From positions 94,369-158,368 of the forward strand of contig NZ_AKIW01000042.1 in assembly GCF_000282635.1 (NCBI RefSeq): a stretch of DNA of 64,000 nucleotides. Direction: 5' to 3'. Each line of letters begins with the position of its first letter. Within the stretch, counting starts at the first letter, position 1. The notes beneath the pieces were generated by a model, which saw nothing but the letters and a program-made list of their open reading frames with translations, was not told the origin of the DNA and searched no databases. A program made the translations under genes and the position numbers. Origin of the DNA: Variovorax sp. CF313 (GTDB taxonomy: Bacteria > Pseudomonadota > Gammaproteobacteria > Burkholderiales > Burkholderiaceae_C). Below are positions 1 to 10,692 of the stretch, piece after piece.

Positions 1-2
1 AC

Positions 3-1676
3 ATGACCGCCGAACCCATCAACCTGCATCCATCCCACCATCCATTGAACCCGCAGACCGGCGCCAGGCGCGTCGACGTGGTCGTGGTCGGCGCCGGCTT
101 CGGCGGCATGTACGCCACGTACCGCTTCCGCGAAATGGGCTTCAGGGTGCAGGGCTTCGAAGCGGGCGGCGACGTCGGCGGTGTCTGGTACTGGAACCGC
201 TACCCCGGTGCGCGCGTCGACCTGCCGAGCATCGACTACAGCTTTTCGTTCTCTCCCGAGATCGAGCAGGAGTGGACGTGGTCGGAGCAGTTCGCGGCCC
301 AGCCTGAATTGCTGAAGTACATCAACTTCGTGGCCGACAGGCTCGACCTGCGCCGGCACATCCAGTTCAAGACGCGCGTGACCCGCGCGGTGTGGGACGA
401 GGCGCGCAAGCTGTGGACCGTGACGACCGATCGCGGCGACACCTACGAGGCCACGTACTGCATCATGGCGACCGGCCCCTTGTCGATTCCCAAGGACCCC
501 GAGATTCCCGGCATCGACCGCTTCAAGGGCCAGCTGCTGCGCGCCGCCAAGTGGCCGCACCAACCCGTCGGTTTCGCGGGCAAGCGCGTGGGCGTCATCG
601 GCACCGGATCGACGGGCATCCAGATCGTGCAGGAAGTGGGCAAGGAAGCCGGCGAGCTTTTCGTGTTCCAGCGCACGCCCAGCTTCACCATGCCGATGCG
701 CAACGAAGTACTCGAGCCCGACTATGTGGCCGAGGTCAAGCGCAACTACGCCAGCATTCGCGAATCGGCCCGCAACAGCGCGGTGGGCGGCGTGCGCCCG
801 CAGTCCACGCGGGCCTTCTTCAGCGTGACGCCCAGGCAGCGCCAACAGCTGCTCGAAGACGCCTGGAAGAACGGCGGGCTTGCGATGCTCGGCACCTTCT
901 CGGACCTGCTGGCCAACCCGGAAGCCAACGAGCACGTGGCCGAATTCGTGCGCGGCAAGATCGGCGAGACCGTGAAGGACCCGGTAACGGCCGAGAAGCT
1001 GAAGCCGCGCGGCTACCCCATCTTCGCGCGCCGCCCCTGCCTGGACAGCAGCTACTACGAGACCTTCAACAGGCCCAACGTCCACCTGAAGGATTGCATC
1101 GCCGACCCGATCGTGGAGATCACCGAGCGTGGCGTGAAGACGCAGGCCGGCGAGGTCGAGCTCGACGTGCTCATCTTCGCCACCGGCTACGACGGCCTCA
1201 CGGGCGCGCTGCTGGCCTTCGACATCGTCGGGCGCGACGGGCGCACGATGAACGAGAAGTGGAAGGACGGCGCGCGTTCCCACCTGGGCCTGATGATGGA
1301 AGGCTTTCCGAACCTGTTCATGACCACCGGACCGAACGGCCCGGCCGCGCTCGCCAACATCATCCGCATCAGCGAGCACGACGTCGACTGGATCGCGGCG
1401 GCCATGACGCACATGGAAGAGAACGGCCTGTCGACCATCGAGCCGACCGCGCAGGCCGAGCAAGCCTGGATGGACCTTGTCTATGCGCTCTCGCAGCGCA
1501 CACTGCTGACCAAGGCCAAGACCTGGTACGTCGGCGCGAACGTGAAGGACAAGCCGCAAGGGCTCACGCTCTTCACGGGCGGCTTCCTGAAGTACCGGGA
1601 GCATTGCGCCGCGGCGGTGCAGGGCGGTTATCGCGACTTCGTGTTCGAACGCGCGCAGCAGGCACTAGCGGCCTGA
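3..1676 (+). CDS. Flavin-containing Baeyer-Villiger-type monooxygenase
   Basis: The 557-residue product looks like a type I Baeyer-Villiger monooxygenase of the cyclohexanone or phenylacetone monooxygenase group. Such enzymes use FAD and NADPH to insert oxygen next to a ketone, giving an ester or lactone. An FAD-binding GAGFGG motif sits near residue 31 and a second Rossmann motif (GTGSTG) near residue 200. The upstream family fingerprint GGVWYWNRYPGARVD is intact. The main fingerprint FxGxxxHxxxWP reads FKGQLLRAAKWP at residues 174-185, so Arg180 stands where His is expected. The start lies at the window edge, so an upstream start cannot be excluded. It converges on the SDR/Liv operon, whose SDRs, lactonase and acyl-CoA ligase could process its products (inference). 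A flavin N-hydroxylase-like activity is the main alternative. Confidence 0.85.
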   Translation: MTAEPINLHPSHHPLNPQTGARRVDVVVVGAGFGGMYATYRFREMGFRVQGFEAGGDVGGVWYWNRYPGARVDLPSIDYSFSFSPEIEQEWTWSEQFAAQPELLKYINFVADRLDLRRHIQFKTRVTRAVWDEARKLWTVTTDRGDTYEATYCIMATGPLSIPKDPEIPGIDRFKGQLLRAAKWPHQPVGFAGKRVGVIGTGSTGIQIVQEVGKEAGELFVFQRTPSFTMPMRNEVLEPDYVAEVKRNYASIRESARNSAVGGVRPQSTRAFFSVTPRQRQQLLEDAWKNGGLAMLGTFSDLLANPEANEHVAEFVRGKIGETVKDPVTAEKLKPRGYPIFARRPCLDSSYYETFNRPNVHLKDCIADPIVEITERGVKTQAGEVELDVLIFATGYDGLTGALLAFDIVGRDGRTMNEKWKDGARSHLGLMMEGFPNLFMTTGPNGPAALANIIRISEHDVDWIAAAMTHMEENGLSTIEPTAQAEQAWMDLVYALSQRTLLTKAKTWYVGANVKDKPQGLTLFTGGFLKYREHCAAAVQGGYRDFVFERAQQALAA

Positions 1677-1686
1677 TGCCAGGACG

Positions 1687-1708
1687 GGGACCCGCTGTTG
1701 CGGGTCCC
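1687..1708. terminator. Perfect 9-bp hairpin between convergent genes
   Basis: GGGACCCGC and GCGGGTCCC flank a TGTT loop, between the stop of the monooxygenase gene and the stop of the convergent SDR gene. No T-tract follows in either direction, so it may be a weak bidirectional terminator or a 3'-end stabilising hairpin. Confidence 0.5.
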
Positions 1709-1714
1709 GGGGCC

Positions 1715-2506
1715 TTACACGGCCAGCGTGCCGCCGTCCACCGGCAAGGTGACGCCGTTGACGAAACTCGCCAGCCCGGAGGCCAGGAACACCGCGGGCC
1801 CCGCGAGCTCGTGCGGCTGGCCCAGCCGGCCGGCCGGAATGCGCTGCATGAAGCGGCCCAGCCGCGCCGGATCGGCGCGCGTGGCTTCGGTCATGGGCGT
1901 TTCGATCACGCCGGGCGCGAGCGCGTTGACGCGGATGCCGTCCGGCGCAAGGTCGAGCGCCAGCGTCTGCGTGAACATCTTCACCGCGGCCTTGGAGGCC
2001 GAGTAGCCCAGCGCGCCGCCCTGGGCGATGAACGCGGCCCCCGAGGCCACGTTGAGGATGCAGCCCCGCGTGCGCCGCAAGGCCGGCAGCCACGCATGCA
2101 CGGTGTTGAATACGCCGAACAGGTTCACGTCCATCGTGCGGTGCAGGTTCTCCTGCGCACGCGGGCTGTCGATGCCTTCGCGGATGATCACGCCGGCGTT
2201 GTTGACCAGCGTGTCGATGTCGCCCGCGGTGTCGTGCACCGCCTCGGCCAGCGCGACGCAGGCCTGGGCATCGGACACATCGAGCGCGTAGGCCCAGCCC
2301 TCGACGCCGGCGGCGCGCACGGCCGCCAGTGTTTCGGCGCAGCGATCGCTGCTCAGGTCGGTCACGACGACGCGCGCGCCCGCCTGGGCATAGGCCGTTG
2401 CGATGGCGCGGCCGATGCCGCTGGCGGCGCCGGTCACCAGCGCCAGCCGGTCGGACAGCAGGCCGGGCGTGGCCGGCCAGGTGGAGGGAAGGTCGTGGGC
2501 TGCCAT
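1715..2506 (-). CDS. SDR-family oxidoreductase
   Basis: This 263-residue short-chain dehydrogenase/reductase has the glycine-rich cofactor motif TGAASGIG near residue 25, an NNAG motif and the catalytic YSASK. The C-terminal PVDGG sequence is typical of classical SDRs. An upstream in-frame ATG at 2512 is only one base from the AGGAG sequence, whereas the ATG at 2506 is seven bases away, so I prefer 2506. It is the last gene of the minus-strand Liv operon, 11 bases after livM. The substrate cannot be read from sequence; an alcohol or 3-hydroxyacyl intermediate of the co-transcribed pathway is likely. Confidence 0.88.
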   Translation of the reverse strand: MAAHDLPSTWPATPGLLSDRLALVTGAASGIGRAIATAYAQAGARVVVTDLSSDRCAETLAAVRAAGVEGWAYALDVSDAQACVALAEAVHDTAGDIDTLVNNAGVIIREGIDSPRAQENLHRTMDVNLFGVFNTVHAWLPALRRTRGCILNVASGAAFIAQGGALGYSASKAAVKMFTQTLALDLAPDGIRVNALAPGVIETPMTEATRADPARLGRFMQRIPAGRLGQPHELAGPAVFLASGLASFVNGVTLPVDGGTLAV

Positions 2507-2517
2507 GGGCATGCTCC

Positions 2518-3474
2518 TCAGGAAGCCGCAGCGCGGCGCTGCCGGCGCGCGGCGAGATGCGAATGGAACTGGCCGACGATGCCCTTGCGGAACAGCATGA
2601 CGACCAGCACGAAAACGACGCCCTGGATGATCAGCACCCATTCGGCGAACGAGGCGAGGTAGTTCTCCATCGACACGATGACGATCGAGCCGACGACCGG
2701 CCCGAGCAGCGTGTGCATGCCGCCGACGATGCAAATCAGCAGCGCTTCGCCCGAGGTGGCCCAGTGCACGTCGGTCAGCGAGGCGAGCTGGAACACCAGC
2801 ACCTTGAGCGAACCGGCCAGCCCCGCCAGCCCGGCCGACAGCACGAAGGCCAGCAGCTTGTAGCGGTTGACGCGGTAGCCGAGCGATTGGGCGCGCGGCT
2901 CGTTGTCGCGGATGGCGCGAAGGATCTGGCCGAAGGGCGAATGCACCACGCGGTAGATCAGCCAGAAGCCGAACACGATCAGCGCCGCGACGAAGTAGTA
3001 GAGCACCAGGGTGTTCTGCAGCGAGAACAGGCCCAGCACCATCGGGCGCGCGATCTCCTGGATGCCGTCTTCCCCGCCGGTGAAGGGCATGCGCAGCGCA
3101 ATGAAGTACACCAACTGCGCGAAAGCCAGCGTGATCATCGAGAAGTAGATGCCCTGGCGGCGAATGGCCAGCAGGCCCGTGACCAGCCCGACGAGCGCCG
3201 CCGTGGCCACGCCCGCGAGGATGCCCGCCATGCCGTCCCAGCCCCAGACCTTGACCGCGTGCGCCGTGACGTAGCCCGCGGTGCCGTAGAACATGGCGTG
3301 GCCGAAGGACAGCAGGCCCACATAGCCCACCAGCAGGTTGACCGAGGCGGCGAGCAGCGCGAAGCACATCAGCTTCATGAGGAACATCGGATAGACCGCG
3401 AAGGGCGCGATGGCGAGCGCCGCCAGGGCGGCTGCCAGCAATGCAATGTTCGTGCGGCGGTGGAGAGCGTCCAT
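2518..3474 (-). CDS. livM: Branched-chain amino acid-type ABC transporter permease LivM
   Basis: The product (318 residues) is a highly hydrophobic inner-membrane permease of the LivM family, with about eight to ten predicted membrane segments. It carries the typical GYVGLLSFGHAMFYG region near residue 50. It would form the translocation pore with LivH and be powered by LivG and LivF. The start at 3474 follows the livH stop by 11 bases. The system is one of the many hydrophobic amino acid/aromatic acid (HAAT) transporters of this bacterial group, so the substrate need not be an amino acid. Confidence 0.9.
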   Translation of the reverse strand: MDALHRRTNIALLAAALAALAIAPFAVYPMFLMKLMCFALLAASVNLLVGYVGLLSFGHAMFYGTAGYVTAHAVKVWGWDGMAGILAGVATAALVGLVTGLLAIRRQGIYFSMITLAFAQLVYFIALRMPFTGGEDGIQEIARPMVLGLFSLQNTLVLYYFVAALIVFGFWLIYRVVHSPFGQILRAIRDNEPRAQSLGYRVNRYKLLAFVLSAGLAGLAGSLKVLVFQLASLTDVHWATSGEALLICIVGGMHTLLGPVVGSIVIVSMENYLASFAEWVLIIQGVVFVLVVMLFRKGIVGQFHSHLAARRQRRAAAS

Positions 3475-3485
3475 GTCGGCTTTCT

Positions 3486-4367
3486 TCAGTAGGCGCGGCC
3501 GAACAGGCCGTGGGGGCGGACCGCGAGGACCAGGATCATCACGACGAAGATGACGACGCCGGCACCGTCCGGATAGAAGATCTTGGTGAGCCCTTCGATC
3601 GCGCCGAGGCCGAAGCCCGTGACGATCGAGCCGAGGATCGAGCCCATGCCGCCGATCACCACCACCGCGAACACCACGATGATCAGGTTCGAACCCATCA
3701 GCGGGCTCACCTGGTAGATGGGCGCGGCCATCACGCCGCTGAGGCCGGCCAGGCCCACGCCGAGGCCGTAGGTCAGCATCAGCATGCGCGGCACGTTGAT
3801 GCCGAAGGTGCGCACCAGCGGTGCGTTCTCGTTGGCGGCGCGCAGGTAGGCGCCGAGCTTCGTCTTCTCGATGAAGAACCAGGTGCCCATGCACACTGCC
3901 AGCGCGGCCACGATGACCCACACGCGGTACATCGGCAGGAAGGTGACGCCCACGTCCAGGCCGCCCGACAGCGGGTTGGGGTAGGGCTGACCGCTCACGC
4001 CGAACTGCAGGCGGAACGCGCCCTCCATGAGCAAGGCGACGCCGAAGGTCAGCAGCAGCGCGTAGACATGGTCCAGCGTGTACAGGCGCCGCAGCATCCA
4101 GCGCTCGAACAGCAGCCCGAAGGCCGCCACCACCAGCGGCGCGATGACGATCGCGCCCCAGTAGCCGATGCCCAGGTACTCCAGCAGCCCCCAGGTGACG
4201 AAGGCGCCCAGCATGTACTGCGCGCCGTGCGCGAAGTTCACCACGCGCAGCAGCCCGAAGATGATCGACAGCCCCAGGCTCATCAGCGCGTAGAAGGCGC
4301 CGTTGATGAGTCCGACCATCAGCTGCCCGATCAGTGCCGCCGGGGGAATTCCGAGTAGCCCGTCCAT
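3486..4367 (-). CDS. livH: Branched-chain amino acid-type ABC transporter permease LivH
   Basis: This 293-residue permease starts with the hydrophobic segment QLMVGLINGAFYALMSLGLS and contains the family sequence FGLLRVVNFAHGAQYMLGAF, both characteristic of LivH. It should pair with LivM in the inner membrane. It lies 31 bases after livF and 11 bases before livM, in one transcription unit. The ligand is probably a compound fed into the enzymes encoded on either side. Confidence 0.9.
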   Translation of the reverse strand: MDGLLGIPPAALIGQLMVGLINGAFYALMSLGLSIIFGLLRVVNFAHGAQYMLGAFVTWGLLEYLGIGYWGAIVIAPLVVAAFGLLFERWMLRRLYTLDHVYALLLTFGVALLMEGAFRLQFGVSGQPYPNPLSGGLDVGVTFLPMYRVWVIVAALAVCMGTWFFIEKTKLGAYLRAANENAPLVRTFGINVPRMLMLTYGLGVGLAGLSGVMAAPIYQVSPLMGSNLIIVVFAVVVIGGMGSILGSIVTGFGLGAIEGLTKIFYPDGAGVVIFVVMILVLAVRPHGLFGRAY

Positions 4368-4398
4368 CTTGTGGTGTGTCCTGCGTTGGTTGCTTTGC

Positions 4399-5119
<721 letters not shown>

Positions 5120-5127
<8 letters not shown>

Positions 5128-5869
5128 GCGCGCCCCCCACATAGGCTTCGATCACGCGGGCGTCGCGCGACACCTCGTCGTAACTGCCTTCGGCCAGCAC
5201 CTGGCCGGCCTGCAGCACGGTCACGCGGTCGCACAGCGCCTCGATGACCTTCATGTTGTGCTCGACCATCAGCACGGTGCGGCCCTTGGCCGCATCGCGG
5301 ATCAGCTCGACCACGGGGCCGATGTCCTCGTGGCCGAGGCCGGCCATGGGCTCGTCGAGCAGGATCATCTCGGGGTCCATCGCGATGGTGGTGGCGAGCT
5401 CCAGTGCGCGCTTGCGGCCATAGGGCAGTTCGCCGGCCATCGTGTCGCGCCAGTGCGCGAGGCCCACGCGCTCCAACAGTTCCATGGCGCGCGCGTCCAG
5501 GCTGCGCAGCACGCGCACGTTGCGCCAGAAGGCGAAGCTGCCGCCGGCCTTCTTCTGCAGCGCGACGCGCACGTTCTCCAGCACCGTCATCTGGCCGAAC
5601 ACGGCCGAGATCTGGAACGAGCGCACCAGGCCGGCCATGGCCACCGAGGCCGGGTCGCTGCGAGAGATGTCGCGGCCGTTGAAGGTCACGCGCCCGGTGC
5701 TCGGCCGCAGGAAGGTGGTCAGCAGGTTGAAGCAGGTGGTCTTGCCCGCGCCATTGGGGCCGATCAGCGCATGTACGGAATGCCGGCGCACGCGCAGGTC
5801 GACGTTCTTCACGGCGAAGAAGCCGCTGAACTGCCGGCTGAGCTGGTGCGCTTCGAGGATGGTGTCCAT
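5120..5869 (-). CDS. livG: Branched-chain amino acid-type ABC transporter ATPase LivG
   Basis: The 249-residue product is the second ATPase of the Liv transporter. Walker A is GPNGAGKTT near residue 37, and Walker B is ILLDEPMAGL. The signature region reads ELPYGRKRALE, the LivG-type variant of the ABC signature. It overlaps livF by eight bases and follows the SDR gene by 20 bases, consistent with one operon. Confidence 0.9.
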
Positions 5870-5889
5870 GGCGTGGGCGGGCCCGGTGT

Positions 5890-6642
5890 TCAGAGAAAGG
5901 CGTGCGTCACGCCGCCGTCGACCAGCAGCGATTCGCCGGTGATGAAGCTGCTGTCGGACGAGGCGAGGAAGCAGGCGGCCTTGGCCACGTCGTCCACCGC
6001 GCCGAGCCGCTTCATCGGCGTCTTGGCCAGGCGGATCTTGGTCTTTTCGGGTGTCAGGTTGATCTTCACGCCTTCGGTCTCGATCGAGCCCGGGCAGATC
6101 GCGTTGACGCGGATGCCGCGCGGCCCGAGGTCGACCGCTGCCGAGCGCGTGAGGCCCAGCACGCCGGCCTTCACGCCGCAGTACAGCATGCCCTCGGGCA
6201 GGCCGAGGTAGGCCGCCGACGAGGCGATGTTGACGATGCTGCCGCCTTCGCCCATGGCCTCGGCCGCGACCTGGATGCCCCAGGCCACCGAGTTGAAGCC
6301 GGTGCCGACCATGCGCTCGAGCATCTCGGGCGTGATGGCCTCGATGGGGCCGTAGCGCACCCAGATCGCGTTGTTCACCAGGATGTCGAAGCGGCCGAAC
6401 TGCTGCTTCAGCGCCGGGATGGACTGGGCGAAGGTGTCGCGGCGCGCCACGTCGCCACCGAAGGCCACGGCGTGGCCGCCTTGGGCCTTGATGGATTCGG
6501 CGGCCTCGCGCGCCAGGTCTTCCTGCCGGTCGAGCACGCCCACCACGGCGCCTTCGGCCGCCAGGGCGTCCGAGATGGCGCGGCCGATGCCGCGTGCACC
6601 GCCGGTGACCAGCGCCACCTTGCCTTCGAAACGTCGTGTCAT
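5890..6642 (-). CDS. SDR-family oxidoreductase
   Basis: A 250-residue classical SDR with TGGARGIG at the nucleotide site, NNA in the fourth strand, and GVKAG in the catalytic region. The catalytic Tyr-x-x-x-Lys reads YCGVK. The C-terminal LLVDGG is typical. The start at 6642 gives the normal N-terminus MTRRFEGKVALVTGG; an upstream in-frame start at 6717 would add an unstructured 25 residues overlapping the SMP-30 gene. It lies between the lactonase gene and livG, so it may oxidise a hydroxy acid released by that lactonase (inference). Confidence 0.88.
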   Translation of the reverse strand: MTRRFEGKVALVTGGARGIGRAISDALAAEGAVVGVLDRQEDLAREAAESIKAQGGHAVAFGGDVARRDTFAQSIPALKQQFGRFDILVNNAIWVRYGPIEAITPEMLERMVGTGFNSVAWGIQVAAEAMGEGGSIVNIASSAAYLGLPEGMLYCGVKAGVLGLTRSAAVDLGPRGIRVNAICPGSIETEGVKINLTPEKTKIRLAKTPMKRLGAVDDVAKAACFLASSDSSFITGESLLVDGGVTHAFL

Positions 6643-6655
6643 GTTGTCTGCCTTG

Positions 6656-7543
6656 TCAGATGCGGGGAGGGAGGTCGGCGAAGCGGGACTCCTCGAGCCC
6701 GCGCACGCCGACACCATGGATGGCGAACACCGCGCCCGCGTCCGGATGGTCGCTGCGCAGCAGGTTGCCGCTGTTGCTGATCGACGTGAGGTAGATCACG
6801 TCGAGCCCGGGGCCGCCGAAGCAGGGGCAGGAGACGTAGGTCACCGGCAGCTGGATGGTGCGCTCGAGCCGGCCTTCGGGCGTGAAGCGCGCGAGCTGGC
6901 CGGCCTGCACCAGCGCCACCCACAGGTGGCCTTCGGCATCGACGGTGGCGCCGTCGGGCACCGAGCCGAGTGGCAGGGTATCGACCAGCACTTCGCTCGC
7001 GCCGGCTGCGCCGGTGGCCGTGTCGTAGGGATAGCGGCGGATCTGGTGCGTGTGGCTGTCCGCGAAGTAGAGCCAGCGGCCGTCCGGGCTGAAGCAGGTG
7101 GCATTGGCAACCGCGATGCCGGTGTCCAGCGTCTTCACTGCCCCGCCGGCCGTCAATTGGTAAAGCGCGCCTTCGGGCTCGGCGCGGCCCAGGGTCATCG
7201 AGCCGACGACGAAGCGGCCGGCGCGGTCGGTACGGCCGTCGTTCAGGCGCATGCAATCGGCCGCATGCGTGACGCCCGCGTCCATGGGCACGATCGCGCC
7301 ACTGTCGGGGTCGAGCAGCCAGAAGTCGTGTTCCAGCGCCAGCAGCAGGCGGCCGCTCTCGCACAGCGCGATCGAGCCGATGTGCTGCGGCGCATGCCAC
7401 TCGGCGCTGGCGCCGGTGGCGGGCGTGTGGCGGCGCACGCGTTGCGCGCGGCCGTCGATCCAGTAGAGCGACTGGCTGCGCGCGTCCCACAGCGGGCATT
7501 CGCCGAGCAGGTCGCGCCGGGGCTCGAGGATGTCGATCTGCAT
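6656..7543 (-). CDS. SMP-30/gluconolactonase-family lactonase
   Basis: This 295-residue protein is a six-bladed beta-propeller of the SMP-30/regucalcin family, which opens lactones with a bound divalent metal. Likely metal ligands are the Glu of GECPLWD near residue 15, the Asn of RLNDGR, and the Asp of VPDGATVDAEG. No signal peptide is seen, so it is probably cytoplasmic. It sits 14 bases after the Liv binding-protein gene and 13 bases before an SDR gene. In this context it could open sugar lactones or a lactone made by the neighbouring monooxygenase. Confidence 0.87.
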   Translation of the reverse strand: MQIDILEPRRDLLGECPLWDARSQSLYWIDGRAQRVRRHTPATGASAEWHAPQHIGSIALCESGRLLLALEHDFWLLDPDSGAIVPMDAGVTHAADCMRLNDGRTDRAGRFVVGSMTLGRAEPEGALYQLTAGGAVKTLDTGIAVANATCFSPDGRWLYFADSHTHQIRRYPYDTATGAAGASEVLVDTLPLGSVPDGATVDAEGHLWVALVQAGQLARFTPEGRLERTIQLPVTYVSCPCFGGPGLDVIYLTSISNSGNLLRSDHPDAGAVFAIHGVGVRGLEESRFADLPPRI

Positions 7544-7557
7544 GCCCACCGTACCGC

Positions 7558-8787
7558 TCACTTGCCCTTGATGAAGTCGCAGCTGCTCTCGGCCAGCGGA
7601 CGCCAGGTCTGTTCGGGCGGGATCTCGGCGCGCACTGCGTAGTAGTCGTTCGCACCCTTCGACTCGGCCGGCTTCTTCACCTGCACGGCATACACCGGGC
7701 GCAGCGCCTGGCCGTCCTCGCGGATCTTGATGTCCTTCGAGAAGAAATCGTTGATCGGCGTGGCCTTCATCTTCGCCGCGACCGTGGCGCCGTCGTCGGT
7801 GCCGGCGGCCTTGACCGCATTCAGGTAGTGCATGGTCGCGCTGTAGGCGCCAGCGTGAATATAGGTTGGCACCACGCCCTTGTTGCGCGCCATGAAGCGC
7901 TTCGACCATTCGCGCGAGGCGTCGTCGCGGTCCCAGTAGAACGGCACCGTGAGCTGCAGGCCCTGGGCCACGTCCAGGCCCATGGCCGACACGCTGTTGA
8001 TGGTCATGCCGAACACCGACACCATCTGGCCGTTGCGCGTGAGCTTGTACTCGGCCGCCTGCTTCAGCGCGTTCGACAGGTCGAGGCCGGCGTTGAGGAT
8101 GACGATGGCCTGCGCGCCGCTGGACTGCGCCTGCAGCAGGTACGACGAGAAGTCGGTGGCGCCCAGCGGATGCTTGACCGAGCCCACCACCTTGCCGCCG
8201 GCGGCCTGGATGAACTTGGTGGCGTCGTCCTGGAAGGCCTGGCCGAAGGCGTAGTCCACGGTGATGAAGTAGAAGCTCTTCACGCCCTGCTTCATCAGGC
8301 TTTGCACGCCCGCCTTGGGCAGCGCATAGGTGTCCGTGAGGAACTGGAAGTTCATCGGCGAGCACGACTTGTTGGTGAGCTCCGCGCTCACCGTGCCGGC
8401 AATCAGGTACGGCTTCTTGCGCTCCTTGAGCAGCGACGAGACCCCCAGCGCGATCGACGAGGCCGAGCCGCCGACGATGGTGTCGACCTTCTCGGTGTCC
8501 AGCCACTTGCGCGCGATGTTCAGGCCCACGTCGGGCTTGTTCTGGTCGTCGGCCACCAGCACCTCGACGGGCTTGCCGAGCACCTTGCCGCCGAAGTCCT
8601 CGACCGCCATCTTCACGGCCAGCGAAGAGCCGGGGCCGCCATTGCCCGAGTAGGGGCCGGTCTGGTCGGCCATGACGCCGATGCGCACGACGTCGTCGCT
8701 GATGGTGTTCGGGGTGCCTTGCGCAGCAGCCGCCGCGCAGGCGAGAAGGATGGCCGCAGAGGCCGCGAGCCGGAATCGATGTTGCAT
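7558..8787 (-). CDS. Liv-type ABC transporter substrate-binding protein
   Basis: A 409-residue periplasmic binding protein of the LivK/HAAT family. The N-terminus has a signal peptide with an AAAAAQG cleavage region. The mature protein begins with the family sequence VVRIGVMADQTGPYSG. The start at 8787 has a GGAGAGAC ribosome site; an upstream start at 8841 would place 18 polar residues before the signal peptide and is rejected. It is the receptor gene for LivGFHM downstream, and the gap of 93 bases to the ligase gene is the largest inside the operon. Confidence 0.9.
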   Translation of the reverse strand: MQHRFRLAASAAILLACAAAAAQGTPNTISDDVVRIGVMADQTGPYSGNGGPGSSLAVKMAVEDFGGKVLGKPVEVLVADDQNKPDVGLNIARKWLDTEKVDTIVGGSASSIALGVSSLLKERKKPYLIAGTVSAELTNKSCSPMNFQFLTDTYALPKAGVQSLMKQGVKSFYFITVDYAFGQAFQDDATKFIQAAGGKVVGSVKHPLGATDFSSYLLQAQSSGAQAIVILNAGLDLSNALKQAAEYKLTRNGQMVSVFGMTINSVSAMGLDVAQGLQLTVPFYWDRDDASREWSKRFMARNKGVVPTYIHAGAYSATMHYLNAVKAAGTDDGATVAAKMKATPINDFFSKDIKIREDGQALRPVYAVQVKKPAESKGANDYYAVRAEIPPEQTWRPLAESSCDFIKGK

Positions 8788-8880
8788 GCTTGTCTCTCCA
8801 TTGTTTTCAGGGTTGCTGTCGCGTGAACTCGGCCGCAGCACCGGCGGGCGTCGGGGGCGCGTTTGGGGGGCGCCCGAACC

Positions 8881-10536
<1,656 letters not shown>

Positions 10537-10591
10537 TCGTTGTCTCGCGTCTCTGGTTCTGTGGTCTCGGCCGCCGGCCTCGATGCTTGTT

Positions 10592-10649
10592 TTTACATGC
10601 CGGCCGGTAAGTTAATTCATGCTAGCAGTTTTGGCTGACAGCCACAACG
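10592..10649 (-). promoter_or_regulatory. Shared promoter/operator block, copy 1 (before the acyl-CoA ligase)
   Basis: This 58-bp block matches 12081-12138 at 54 of 58 positions, and weaker similarity continues to about 10680. On the minus strand it shows a possible -35 TTGTGG (10642-10647), a 17-base spacer and a -10 TAGCAT (10619-10624). Directly downstream is an imperfect 24-bp palindrome (10592-10615) centred on CCGGCCGG, with nine of twelve half-site bases matching. Its place just after the -10 suits a repressor site, for example of the TetR type. The regulator is not encoded in the window. Confidence 0.7.
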
Positions 10650-10692
10650 CGGGTGGGTCGGGGGAAACCCGGGGATCAGCCGTCGGCTGTCT

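Noticed and set aside
8708..8730. Match of about 17 bases between the Liv binding-protein signal region and the long hairpin at 17851
   Set aside because: It lies in coding sequence for a signal peptide and has no hairpin partner; probably chance in GC-rich DNA.
8850..8880. GGGCGC/GCGCCC stem after the ligase stop as a terminator
   Set aside because: No T-run follows on the minus strand and the Liv genes continue in the same direction; probably at most an attenuating structure.
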